Shown here piece by piece: positions 34,701-42,414 of a stretch of DNA of 64,000 nt. Below the pieces are notes generated by a model, which saw only the letters and a program-made list of their open reading frames with translations, searched no databases and was not told the origin of the DNA. Each line of letters starts with the position of its first letter. The first letter of the stretch is position 1. The translations under genes and the position numbers were made by a program. The DNA comes from UTCFX2 sp002050125 (lineage in GTDB: Bacteria > Chloroflexota > Anaerolineae > Anaerolineales > UBA4823): positions 124,001 to 188,000 of the forward strand of contig JAOSJQ010000001.1 in NCBI GenBank assembly GCA_027494035.1, read 5' to 3'.

Positions 34701-35651
34701 TTAAGATTGGAAGAATACTTTGCGCGGCTGCCATTCCTGCGTTTCAGGATCGATTTCCAGCAGCGCCACCAGATCCCCTTGCTGGCTGACACCGCGCGCC
34801 AGCCCTTTCTGGTCGGGTCCAGCCGCAATTCGGTGACCGTGGCGGATCAACTCGACCTGATCTGCATCCAGTTCGATCATGGGCCAGTCGGTCAGGGCTT
34901 CCGCGGCGGGGATGAGTTGGCGGTACCAGTCTCCGGCTTCGAAAGCCTCTTGCAGCCTCCGGAGCGGCACGGCATCGCGCAAAGTGAAACGCCCGCTTTT
35001 CGTCCGCCTGAGCCCCACCAGGTGAGCGCCGGTCCCCAGCGCTTTGCCCATGTCGTTTGCCAGCGAGCGCACGTAAGTGCCAGAGGAGCAATAGACATCG
35101 ATGACCACTTCCGGCGGCGCCCATTCCAGCACTTCCAGGCTGTAGACGTTGATCATGCGCGGCTCGAGCTCGAATTCCTCGCCGTCGCGTGCCATGTCGT
35201 ACGCTTTGCGCCCCTGAACTTTCACTGCGGAATATGGGGGCGGGATTTGCTCGATCTCACCGACAAACTGTTGCAGCACCTCGTTGAACCGCTCCTCAGT
35301 AATATCCTCAATCGAGGCTGAATCAGTGATGCTGCCTTCAGCGTCATAAGTATCGGTCGAACTCCCCAGCCGGATCGTCGCCTGATAGCGTTTATCCGAG
35401 GCTGAGACATATTCGCTCAACCGCACCGCCGGACCAATCAAAATGACCAGCACACCCGAGGCGCGCGGATCCAACGTGCCGGTGTGACCCGCCCGCCGGA
35501 TGCCCGTGCCGCGCCGAATAATCTGAACCACATCGTGCGATGTGAGACCGATTGGTTTGTCCACAACCAGAACGCCAGAAACCACATTCTTGATATTCTC
35601 GCGATCTTCTCGCTTGTTTTTTGGGTCTTGTAAAGGATCATTATTAAACAT
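34701..35651 (-). CDS. truB: tRNA pseudouridine(55) synthase
   Basis: TruB, 316 aa, making pseudouridine-55 in the T-loop of tRNAs. The catalytic Asp is D61 in 'GHTGTLDPRASGVL', after the 'VVDKPIGLTSHDVV' family start. The first 25 residues are a charged extension ('DPKNKREDRENIK'). The C-terminal part carries a small PUA-like domain with 'GHRIAAGPDQKGLARGVSQQGDLVALL'. It overlaps nrnA by eight bases, in a cluster of RNA-processing and translation genes. Confidence 0.95.
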   Translation of the reverse strand: MFNNDPLQDPKNKREDRENIKNVVSGVLVVDKPIGLTSHDVVQIIRRGTGIRRAGHTGTLDPRASGVLVILIGPAVRLSEYVSASDKRYQATIRLGSSTDTYDAEGSITDSASIEDITEERFNEVLQQFVGEIEQIPPPYSAVKVQGRKAYDMARDGEEFELEPRMINVYSLEVLEWAPPEVVIDVYCSSGTYVRSLANDMGKALGTGAHLVGLRRTKSGRFTLRDAVPLRRLQEAFEAGDWYRQLIPAAEALTDWPMIELDADQVELIRHGHRIAAGPDQKGLARGVSQQGDLVALLEIDPETQEWQPRKVFFQS

Positions 35652-36612
35652 GACGTCCTCCCGTTAAAGCCAGTCGAGTCCGTTCGAGCGCTTTGTCTTG
35701 CACTTCCTGCATCGCGCCCGGGATTTCCGCTCCAGCAGCCGCGGCATGACCACCGCCGCCAAATTCTTTCGCCACCACCGCTACATCAAAACCCGGTTGG
35801 GCTCGCCAGCTCACTTTAATATTTCCATTTGGCTGTTCGACAAAGATCATCGAAACATCCATCTCATCAATGGATGATAGCACATTAATTAAATCCGCAT
35901 CATCGCGGCCCGGATAGTTGGCTGCCCGCCGGTCGTTCATTGTCAGGCTGGTCCAGACCAGGCGATCCGCTTGTTCGAGTTTCGCCAGCCCAAAACTCCA
36001 GAATTTTACCGCTTCGAAAGACCGGCTCACCAGCGCGCGCCGGTAAAGTTCTGGTAAGTCCACGCTTGTTTCCATCAGCCGCGCTACCAGATAAAAGGTC
36101 TCGGGGCGTACGTTCGAGGTCCTGAAGCCCAGCGTATCGGTAATCAAGCCAGTCAGCAGCGCCGCAGCAACGGGCGGGGTTAGGCTCAATTCTAAATCGT
36201 TCAACAGAGCGTAAATGATCTCTGCAGTGGCAACCGCATGCGCGTCCACCAGGTTTAACTCGGCAAACTCTTCATTTGTGATGTGATGATCGATATTGAT
36301 ATCCGGAGCAGGCTTGCCATCCAAAGCTTTGCCAACGCGACCCAAGTCCGAACAATCCACGACAATCACAAGATCAAACTCGCCTTCGGCTTTCTTTCGA
36401 ATCTGATCGCTCCCCGTCAGGCGCCGCAAGCTGAGAGGGATACCGTCCTCAATTACCATTTGGACCTGACGCCCGCTCTCTTGAAGCGCCAGACCCAACC
36501 CGAGCAAAGAGCCAACGGCATCCCCATCCGGTTTGATGTGCGTAACCAGCAATATTCGATTTGACTGTTGGATCTTCTCAACAGCTTTCCGATTGGGATA
36601 TTTACTCTGCAT
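35644..36612 (-). CDS. nrnA: DHH/DHHA1 phosphoesterase (NrnA-type oligoribonuclease/pAp phosphatase)
   Basis: 322-aa bifunctional oligoribonuclease/pAp-phosphatase family protein. Metal motifs of the DHH domain are 'THIKPDGDAVGSLLGL', 'IVVDCSDLGR' and 'NIDHHITNEEFA'. The C-terminal DHHA1 domain ends with 'FGGGGHAAAAGAEIPG'. NrnA enzymes degrade nanoRNAs to mononucleotides and dephosphorylate pAp. The rbfA-nrnA-truB order is widespread in bacteria. It overlaps rbfA upstream by 11 bases and truB downstream by 8. Confidence 0.93.
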   Translation of the reverse strand: MQSKYPNRKAVEKIQQSNRILLVTHIKPDGDAVGSLLGLGLALQESGRQVQMVIEDGIPLSLRRLTGSDQIRKKAEGEFDLVIVVDCSDLGRVGKALDGKPAPDINIDHHITNEEFAELNLVDAHAVATAEIIYALLNDLELSLTPPVAAALLTGLITDTLGFRTSNVRPETFYLVARLMETSVDLPELYRRALVSRSFEAVKFWSFGLAKLEQADRLVWTSLTMNDRRAANYPGRDDADLINVLSSIDEMDVSMIFVEQPNGNIKVSWRAQPGFDVAVVAKEFGGGGHAAAAGAEIPGAMQEVQDKALERTRLALTGGRHV

Positions 36613-37030
36613 TTTCGATTCTAGAGGTATCCTTATCCTCCGGGGTGTCCGGTGTGGTTCCAGCCGGGATGTCGGTCTGGCTTTCTTCCGAGTGCAGTGA
36701 AGCGATAATCTCTTCGATGCGCGCGGCTTTTTCCGCCGTCGAATCCCAATAAAAGCGCAGCCGCGGAAAAGTGTGCAGTTCGATCCGCTGCGCCAGGCTT
36801 GAGCGCAAATATCCTGAAGCGTGCTTCAAGCCGTCCAGGACCTCTTTCGATCGCTCTTCACCTTCCAGAATTGACACATGGATGTCGGCATATGCCAATT
36901 CTCGATCAACTTTTACACCGGTAATCAGCAAACCATCCAGCCGCGGGTCTAAAGCCTCCTGATGTAGTATCTCAGCCAGGTCTTCGCGTATACGCTCAGC
37001 AATCCGCTCCAAACGCAGTTTTGAAACCAC
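36602..37030 (-). CDS. rbfA: Ribosome-binding factor A
   Basis: RbfA, 142 aa, a KH-fold factor for 16S rRNA 5'-end maturation on the 30S subunit. The GTG at 37030 is chosen because a GAGGTG site lies about six bases before it and the protein then begins with the family pattern 'VSKLRLERIAERIREDLAEIL'. Longer readings to 37096 have no such support. The KH core has 'DPRLDGLLITGVKVDRELAYADIHVSI' and 'LRFYWDSTAEKAARIEEII'. The last 35 residues are an acidic, Thr/Pro-rich tail. It follows infB by 20 bases. Confidence 0.92.
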   Translation of the reverse strand: MVSKLRLERIAERIREDLAEILHQEALDPRLDGLLITGVKVDRELAYADIHVSILEGEERSKEVLDGLKHASGYLRSSLAQRIELHTFPRLRFYWDSTAEKAARIEEIIASLHSEESQTDIPAGTTPDTPEDKDTSRIENAE

Positions 37031-37050
37031 AATGCACCTCGTTTCGCAGC

Positions 37051-38856
37051 CTAGAACACCGACTCTTCTACCGCCGCTTTTTCGATAGTATAGCATTCCA
37101 GTTTATCGCCAACTTCGATCCCATCAAAGTTTTTAATTCCGATGCCGCATTCAAAGCCCGTCCGGACTTCGCGCACGTCCTCCTGCAAATGCTTCAAAGA
37201 TGAGATTGGTCCCTCATGAATAACCTTGCCCTGACGGAAAACGCGGATGCGGGCATTACGGCGGATTTCTCCATCGACGACTTTGCAGCCCGCGATATTA
37301 CCCAGCTTCGAAATGCGAAACACCGCTCTGACCTCGGCGTGACCAAGCGTATTTTCCTTCTCTTCAGGAGGAAGCATGCCCTTCAGCGCTTTTTCGACAT
37401 CCTCGGTGAGCCGGTAGATAATTTCGTAGTTACGGATCGAAATCCCTTCCGCTTCCGCCAGCCGGCGCGCGGCTGCATCCGCCGAAACGTTGAAACCGAT
37501 CACCACCGCTTTTGAGGCGGCAGCCAGCATCACATCGCTCTCGGTGATGTTTCCGGTTTCGGCGTGCAGGATGTTGATATTGATATCGCCGCTGCTCAAG
37601 TCATTTAAGCTGGAAACAATCGGTTCAAGCGAACCCTGAACATCTGCCTTGATGATCATGCGCAGTTCGCGAACTTCGCCAGCCTGAAAACGGTCGAAGA
37701 GCTGTTCCAAAGTGACGGCGCTCTTGGGTGAAGCGCTGGCTTTGTCCATTGCCTGGTGCCGTTCGTTGACGATGTCGCGCGCTTCTCGCTCCGAATCAAC
37801 GACATAAAACAATTCACCTGCCGGAGGCACCTCGCTGAGACCCATCACGGAGACAGGCGTTGAGGGCCCGGCTTTGCTAATCTTGCGCCCATAATGATCG
37901 AACATCGCCCGCAAACGACCGAAAGCTATACCGGCGACTACCTCGTCGCCCACTTTCAGGGTTCCGTTTTGAACCAAAAGCGAAGCCAGGACGCCTTTCG
38001 ATTTGTCCAGTTCGGCTTCGATCACGGTGCCGATCACTTTTCCTTTTGGATTGGCTTGAATATCCATATTCTCTGCCACCAGTAGGATTGCTTCCAGTAA
38101 ATCTTCGATGCCTTGCTGCTTCTTGGCAGAAATTGGCACAACGATCGTATCGCCATCCCAATCATCGGGGACCAGACCGTTTTCCGCCAATTGCTGCTTA
38201 ACTCGTTCTTGATCCGCATTGGGTCGGTCGGTTTTATTCAACGCCACAATGATCGGGACGCGCGCGGCTTTGGCGTGTGCGATTGCTTCCCGGGTTTGCG
38301 GCATTACCCCGTCATCCGCGGCGACGACCAGGATCACAATGTCAGCACCCTGTGCGCCGCGCGCGCGCATTGCCGTAAACGCAGAGTGACCCGGCGTGTC
38401 CAGAAATGTGATTGTCCTGCCGTTAAACTCCACCTGATATGCGCCGATATGTTGGGTAATTCCGCCTGCCTCGCCGGCAGCCACATCGGTGTGGCGTATG
38501 GCATCCAATAAAGTCGTTTTGCCGTGATCCACGTGCCCCAGGATGGTGACGACTGGCGGGCGCTGGGTCAGAGCGGCTTGATCCTCGCCGGCGATCATCC
38601 GCCGCCATAATGGGATTTCGCCCCGTTCTTCTTCCTCATCTTCCAGCGTTTCCAGCGTGGCTTCGTAACCCATCTCTGCGGCGATTATTGCGGCAGTGTC
38701 AAAATCGATTTGTTGGTTGATGTTCGCCATAACCCCATTCGACATCAAACTCTTGATGACCTCGATGGGGCTTGATTGAATCGAATTTGCCAGTTCTCTA
38801 ACGGTGATTGTTGGGGGTAATTCGATCGTTTTCGGGTGACGCTCAATATCACTCAT
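37051..38856 (-). CDS. infB: Translation initiation factor IF-2
   Basis: IF-2, 601 aa, a short form lacking the long variable N-terminal region of E. coli IF-2. Residues 1-90 contain an IF2_N-type domain ('ITVRELANSIQSSPIEVIKSLMSNG'). The GTPase has G1 'GHVDHGKT' at 107-114, 'DTPGHSAF' and 'NKTD'. Domains II, III and IV follow, ending with the fMet-tRNA-binding C2 domain ('GFECGIGIKNFDGIEVGD'). It places initiator tRNA on the 30S subunit. The ribosome site AGGAGGTGCC precedes the ATG. It sits between ylxR and rbfA; the usual ylxQ gene is absent. Confidence 0.97.
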   Translation of the reverse strand: MSDIERHPKTIELPPTITVRELANSIQSSPIEVIKSLMSNGVMANINQQIDFDTAAIIAAEMGYEATLETLEDEEEERGEIPLWRRMIAGEDQAALTQRPPVVTILGHVDHGKTTLLDAIRHTDVAAGEAGGITQHIGAYQVEFNGRTITFLDTPGHSAFTAMRARGAQGADIVILVVAADDGVMPQTREAIAHAKAARVPIIVALNKTDRPNADQERVKQQLAENGLVPDDWDGDTIVVPISAKKQQGIEDLLEAILLVAENMDIQANPKGKVIGTVIEAELDKSKGVLASLLVQNGTLKVGDEVVAGIAFGRLRAMFDHYGRKISKAGPSTPVSVMGLSEVPPAGELFYVVDSEREARDIVNERHQAMDKASASPKSAVTLEQLFDRFQAGEVRELRMIIKADVQGSLEPIVSSLNDLSSGDININILHAETGNITESDVMLAAASKAVVIGFNVSADAAARRLAEAEGISIRNYEIIYRLTEDVEKALKGMLPPEEKENTLGHAEVRAVFRISKLGNIAGCKVVDGEIRRNARIRVFRQGKVIHEGPISSLKHLQEDVREVRTGFECGIGIKNFDGIEVGDKLECYTIEKAAVEESVF

Positions 38857-38956
38857 ATGGCACCTCCTATTTCATAACTTACAATTCCGTGCCTTGATGA
38901 GCGATCTGAGCAGCGCGCAGGTTGCTACACGTTCATCTTGGTCCGGAGTAACTCGG

Positions 38957-38987
38957 TTGCTGACAGACAGGAATAGTCTGTCAGCAA
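38957..38987. other. Intergenic stem-loop in the infB leader
   Basis: Perfect 12-bp inverted repeat (ttgctgacagac / gtctgtcagcaa) with a seven-base loop, in the 207-base gap between ylxR and infB. There is no T run on the minus strand after it. The gap holds no ORF that resembles ylxQ. Confidence 0.6.
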
Positions 38988-39063
38988 GCCTTTAGATAAA
39001 TTTTCATTTTTCAACAACATCTGGCGGGTTTCCTGATAAGACAGGTTTCCTGCCTCGCTGTTT

Positions 39064-39387
39064 TTACCCATTATTGACCTGGTCCTCAGCATATGGATCA
39101 ATTTCGGGTAGTGTCTCCATATAACTCTTCAAGATGTCTAAATCTTTTTCGGTCAGCTCCATTTTCAACGCATGAGCTAAACCACCTTTTATGCCGCTTG
39201 TCCAACAAGAGCGCAGGTTGTGCAAGTAAGCGCCCCTGCCAGCCATCTTACCACTCGGATCGATCTTTAGACCCTCAGCCGTCCGAACCACCCGCGTGAG
39301 CGAACGCTTGGCGAGCACCTTACGGCAGCCAACACAGGTGCGCAATGGGATATGTTTGCGCCTTGGTCCAGGTTTCTTCTTTGCCAC
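39064..39387 (-). CDS. ylxR: YlxR family RNA-binding protein
   Basis: YlxR/DUF448 protein, 107 aa. The family signature is near the N-terminus ('HIPLRTCVGCRKVLAKRSLTRVVR') with the conserved CxxC pair, followed by 'KIDPSGKMAGRGAYLHNLRSCW'. It is basic, nucleic-acid-binding and encoded between nusA and infB, as in most bacteria; some members regulate transcription or RNase P. It begins 28 bases after the nusA stop. Confidence 0.92.
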   Translation of the reverse strand: MAKKKPGPRRKHIPLRTCVGCRKVLAKRSLTRVVRTAEGLKIDPSGKMAGRGAYLHNLRSCWTSGIKGGLAHALKMELTEKDLDILKSYMETLPEIDPYAEDQVNNG

Positions 39388-39415
39388 ACGCTCACCAAAC
39401 CGGATAATTCAGAAA

Positions 39416-41392
39416 CTACCACCCTTCTTCCCAACCCGGTTCGCCGCGCTTGTGCTTCTTCTTCATTAGAAGCACATCTTGATCGGGATCGTACTCGACT
39501 TCCACGAATTTTTTCTTTTTCTTGCCCTTCTTCTTTTTGGTGTCCGCAGCGCCTTCTTCTTCCTGTTCAGTATCTTCATCCGCAAGAGAATATTCCAGAA
39601 TCTCCGGTCGTAGAGCAAAGATATCGTCCAGCGAGCTCGGTTCCTCCTCGGGCTCTTGTTCCCCGCTGGCAGGTTCGACTTCCGCAACTAATTCTGCTTC
39701 CATTTCGGGGACCGCGGCTTCCAGCGGCTCTGGCAATTCAAGCTCGACAGGCTGCGCGGCTTCTGCTTCGACTAAATCACCTGCAACAGGCGCCTGCTCG
39801 ATTTCGAGAGGCGCAATTTCCGCTTCCTCAGTCGGCGCCGTTTCGGCGGAGGGTTCAGCTTCCTCCGCAGCCGCAGCTTCTTCTGCACTGCGTAACTCTT
39901 CCTGAACCTTCTCAAGCGCCGCTTTCAATTCCTGCATGGCTTTGGGACCCATGCCGCTCAGTTTCCAGATCGAATCCTCATCGAGCGCCATTTGGAGCAT
40001 CAGATCACCAACGGTCTGCAAACCGGTCTCACTAATCACCGCATAGACGCGGTCGGAAATATCGAAATCTTCCAGCGCAATCTTGAAAGCTTCGTCTTGG
40101 ATGTTTGCCCGCGCCTTGAGTTCTTCCTCTTTTTCCGCTTGCAATTCGCTTTCGCGCTGGCGAATTAATCCACGCTCCACCCGGTCTACAAACTGGATAA
40201 GGAGATGGTATTCTTCAGGCGTCACCGGGCGACCCTCAGACTTCTTAGCCAGGATAGCTTCCACCTGCGGAGCGCCGCTCTCTTCGCTGACGGCAATGCT
40301 GGCGTAGTCGGGGTCGTTTTGCAGCTTGTTAAGCGCATCCGAAGCCGCTTCTGGCAGGCTTTTGATATCGATCTTCCAGGCAGTCAGCTTTGCGCCTAAA
40401 CGCGCATTCTGCCCATCCCGCCCGATTGCCAGGCTGAGCTGATCCTCAGGAACTACAACAGTTGCCGTCTTTACTCCCTTAGCGTGTTCGTTTAGATAGA
40501 CGCCTGAGACCCGCGCCGGGCTCAATGCTTTGGCGATGTAGACTGCTGGATCTGAACTCCACTCAATGACATCGATCTTTTCGTCGTTGAGCTCGCGCAC
40601 GATCGCCTGGATGCGCACCCCGCGGATGCCCACACAGGCGCCCACCGGATCAACTCCCGATTGCAGCGCTGCCACAGCCACCTTAGAGCGCTGCCCTGGC
40701 TCGCGGGCAATCGAGCGAATTTCAACCAACCCGTGATAGATTTCCGGAACTTCGTTCTCTAACAACCGCCGCAAAAAATTCCGGTGAGCCCGTGAAAGAA
40801 TGATTTGCGGGCCGCGCGGCGTGACCACCACCTCTAACAGCAAAGCCCGCACGCGGTCGTGCACCCGAAATCGCTCGCCCAGGATTTGCTGGGCGCGGGG
40901 CATCTGACCTTCTGCCTTCATCTCCAGTCCCAGGGTCACCGCCTGGGAATTCACCGCCTGAACGACTCCGCTTACGATTTCACCGATTTGTTTACTAAAA
41001 TAATTGAATTGCGCCTCGCGCTCCGCTTCCCGAATGCGCTGCTGAATAACCTGCCGGGCGGTTTGGGCTGCCACTCTGCCAAAGTTATTGGGCGTGGTCT
41101 CAACCACCAGCATATCGCCCAGGACGGCATTCTCGTCGACCTGGCGGGCATCCGTAAGCGAAACCTCCGTCCGCTCATCTTCAACGTCTTCAACGATCTC
41201 TTTCTCCGCGAAGATCGTCATCCGACCGGTTTCCGGGTCGATGACTGCGTCGACGCGTTGGGCATTCGAAGCGTTGACATGCCTGCGGTAAGCAGATGCC
41301 AATGCCGCTTGAAGCGCCTCGACCACAATTTCTTTTGGCAAGCCTTTTTCTTCAAGCACTTCATTAAAAGCTAAAGCGAACTCGTTCTTCAT
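39416..41392 (-). CDS. nusA: Transcription termination/antitermination protein NusA, with long C-terminal tail
   Basis: NusA, 658 aa. NusA_N covers about 1-125, S1 about 130-200 and two KH domains to about 345 ('GVRIQAIVRELNDEKIDVIEW', 'AIGRDGQNARLGAKLTAWKIDI'). A linker and a helix-hairpin-helix repeat at about 440-493 follow ('IWKLSGMGPKAMQELKAAL'). The remaining 165 residues are unusual: an acidic Glu/Ala/Pro stretch, then a Lys block and a folded-looking end with 'EVEYDPDQDVLLMKKKHKRG' and 'WEEGW'. NusA modulates pausing, termination and antitermination. The rimP gene that usually precedes nusA is not there. A GGAG site lies upstream of the ATG. Confidence 0.95.
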   Translation of the reverse strand: MKNEFALAFNEVLEEKGLPKEIVVEALQAALASAYRRHVNASNAQRVDAVIDPETGRMTIFAEKEIVEDVEDERTEVSLTDARQVDENAVLGDMLVVETTPNNFGRVAAQTARQVIQQRIREAEREAQFNYFSKQIGEIVSGVVQAVNSQAVTLGLEMKAEGQMPRAQQILGERFRVHDRVRALLLEVVVTPRGPQIILSRAHRNFLRRLLENEVPEIYHGLVEIRSIAREPGQRSKVAVAALQSGVDPVGACVGIRGVRIQAIVRELNDEKIDVIEWSSDPAVYIAKALSPARVSGVYLNEHAKGVKTATVVVPEDQLSLAIGRDGQNARLGAKLTAWKIDIKSLPEAASDALNKLQNDPDYASIAVSEESGAPQVEAILAKKSEGRPVTPEEYHLLIQFVDRVERGLIRQRESELQAEKEEELKARANIQDEAFKIALEDFDISDRVYAVISETGLQTVGDLMLQMALDEDSIWKLSGMGPKAMQELKAALEKVQEELRSAEEAAAAEEAEPSAETAPTEEAEIAPLEIEQAPVAGDLVEAEAAQPVELELPEPLEAAVPEMEAELVAEVEPASGEQEPEEEPSSLDDIFALRPEILEYSLADEDTEQEEEGAADTKKKKGKKKKKFVEVEYDPDQDVLLMKKKHKRGEPGWEEGW

Positions 41393-41438
41393 TTTTCAAA
41401 CATCTCCACCTGGTACATGCAACTTGTGCTACATGCAG

Positions 41439-41461
41439 AAAAGTGGGGATCGCCCACTTTT
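41439..41461. terminator. Stem-loop upstream of nusA, possible terminator
   Basis: Perfect nine-base stem (aaaagtggg / cccactttt) with a five-base loop. It lies between the acetyltransferase stop (41576) and the nusA start (41392) on the minus strand. The stem itself supplies the T run, so it may end the upstream transcript. Confidence 0.45.
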
Positions 41462-41575
41462 CATCAATGCCGGTATCGTAGCCACTTCCGAGAACCAGTT
41501 GAATTTTAGCATAAATATATTCGCAATGCAAGCGGATTGCTGGTCTGGAATTCAGTCTAACCTTGTATTAACGTA

Positions 41576-42106
41576 CTACCCCAGCAGCAATTTCTCCATG
41601 CGCCAGGCAGGTTCATTGACCTCGCGGCGCACCCCCAGATGATCGATGTATGCCCACTGCCCCGGTTCAGTTCCAATGATTTTATATCCATGCCGAAGGT
41701 AGAACTGCAGCGCTAATCTGTTTGTCTGGGCAACATTCAACGTTGCCCGTTCATAAAGCCGCCGGAATAAATCGTCCTCGATAAAACCCAATATCTTTGA
41801 GCCAACTCCAACGTTTCGATATGCGGATTTAACTCTGAAACCGTAAATATATGCCAGTTTATTTCCATCTGCAAGATCAAAGCGCTCGCTGGCAAGCTGG
41901 ACAAAGACCTGCCCGATCAAGCCAACCTCACCCCATTCGGCGATCCAAATCAGCGCCCGTCCTTCGCGCGTGGTTTGAAAAATCTGACTGTAAAGCCTCC
42001 GATAATGGATGAACTCACCCTCCCATTCGAGCGCTGGAAGGTCACGTTCTTCCGCGTTGCGAATTTGAATTTGCGAAACCCATTCCGGCGTATCCAAGCC
42101 ATTCAC
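41576..42106 (-). CDS. GNAT family N-acetyltransferase
   Basis: GNAT acetyltransferase of about 176 aa. The frame is open to 42211, but that part overlaps the restored C-terminus of the tRNA nucleotidyltransferase in another frame. The GTG at 42106 overlaps that gene's stop (GTGA), and a TTG at 42097 with GGAGTG before it is a second possibility. The core begins 'IQIRNAEERDLPALEWEGEF'. The acetyl-CoA-binding motif A is 'YIYGFRVKSAYRNVGVGSKILGFIEDDL', followed by 'ATLNVAQTNRLALQFYLRHGYKIIG', which is standard GNAT. The substrate is unknown, and the C-terminus ('LGVRREVNEPAWRMEKLLLG') is family-specific. Confidence 0.8.
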   Translation of the reverse strand: MNGLDTPEWVSQIQIRNAEERDLPALEWEGEFIHYRRLYSQIFQTTREGRALIWIAEWGEVGLIGQVFVQLASERFDLADGNKLAYIYGFRVKSAYRNVGVGSKILGFIEDDLFRRLYERATLNVAQTNRLALQFYLRHGYKIIGTEPGQWAYIDHLGVRREVNEPAWRMEKLLLG

Positions 42107-42414
42107 TCCAGGCGGGGTTTCGGCGTCTCGCTGGCGGTTGAATGCCCTTCGAGCAGGGCTGCGAGACAGACTTTTTCCTCTTCGGCGTTTTTGATTTTTC
42201 CATCCAGCCAAGCCTCGCGCAATTTGCCGAGCAAAACTCGATAGACCGGTCCTGGCGGTATGCCGATGGCTTTGAGGTAATGACCGTCAATCGCCGGTTC
42301 GATTTTGCGCCAATTCTGTACGTAAGCAAGCAGCGCCTTGCGCAGTTCGGGGTCCCAGGCGGCTAAATAAAGGGCGTAACAGGCAAGCATCGGCTTGCTC
42401 TCTAGCTTTCGCAC
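42103..42414 (-). CDS. tRNA nucleotidyltransferase, C-terminal remnant after frame break
   Basis: This frame encodes about 100 aa that match the end of CBS/DHH-containing poly(A)-polymerase-type tRNA nucleotidyltransferases ('KLESKPMLACYALYLAAW', 'LKAIGIPPGPVYRVLLGKLREAWLDGKI'). It joins the main frame ending at 42402 if the C7 run at 42424-42430 (minus-strand C) is read as C8. It should be regarded as the last part of the upstream protein rather than a separate gene. Its stop overlaps the possible GTG start of the acetyltransferase gene. Confidence 0.75.
   Translation of the reverse strand: MRKLESKPMLACYALYLAAWDPELRKALLAYVQNWRKIEPAIDGHYLKAIGIPPGPVYRVLLGKLREAWLDGKIKNAEEEKVCLAALLEGHSTASETPKPRLE

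Noticed and set aside
38857..39063. Possible ylxQ (L7Ae-like) gene or tRNA between ylxR and infB
   Set aside because: No frame of suitable length and no cloverleaf; only a 12-bp stem-loop is present.
39352..40035. 227-aa open frame opposite the end of nusA
   Set aside because: Produced by the low-complexity acidic tail of NusA on the other strand; no ribosome site or domain.
42107..42211. N-terminal extension of the acetyltransferase
   Set aside because: It overlaps the restored C-terminus of the tRNA nucleotidyltransferase, and the basic extension does not resemble GNAT proteins.
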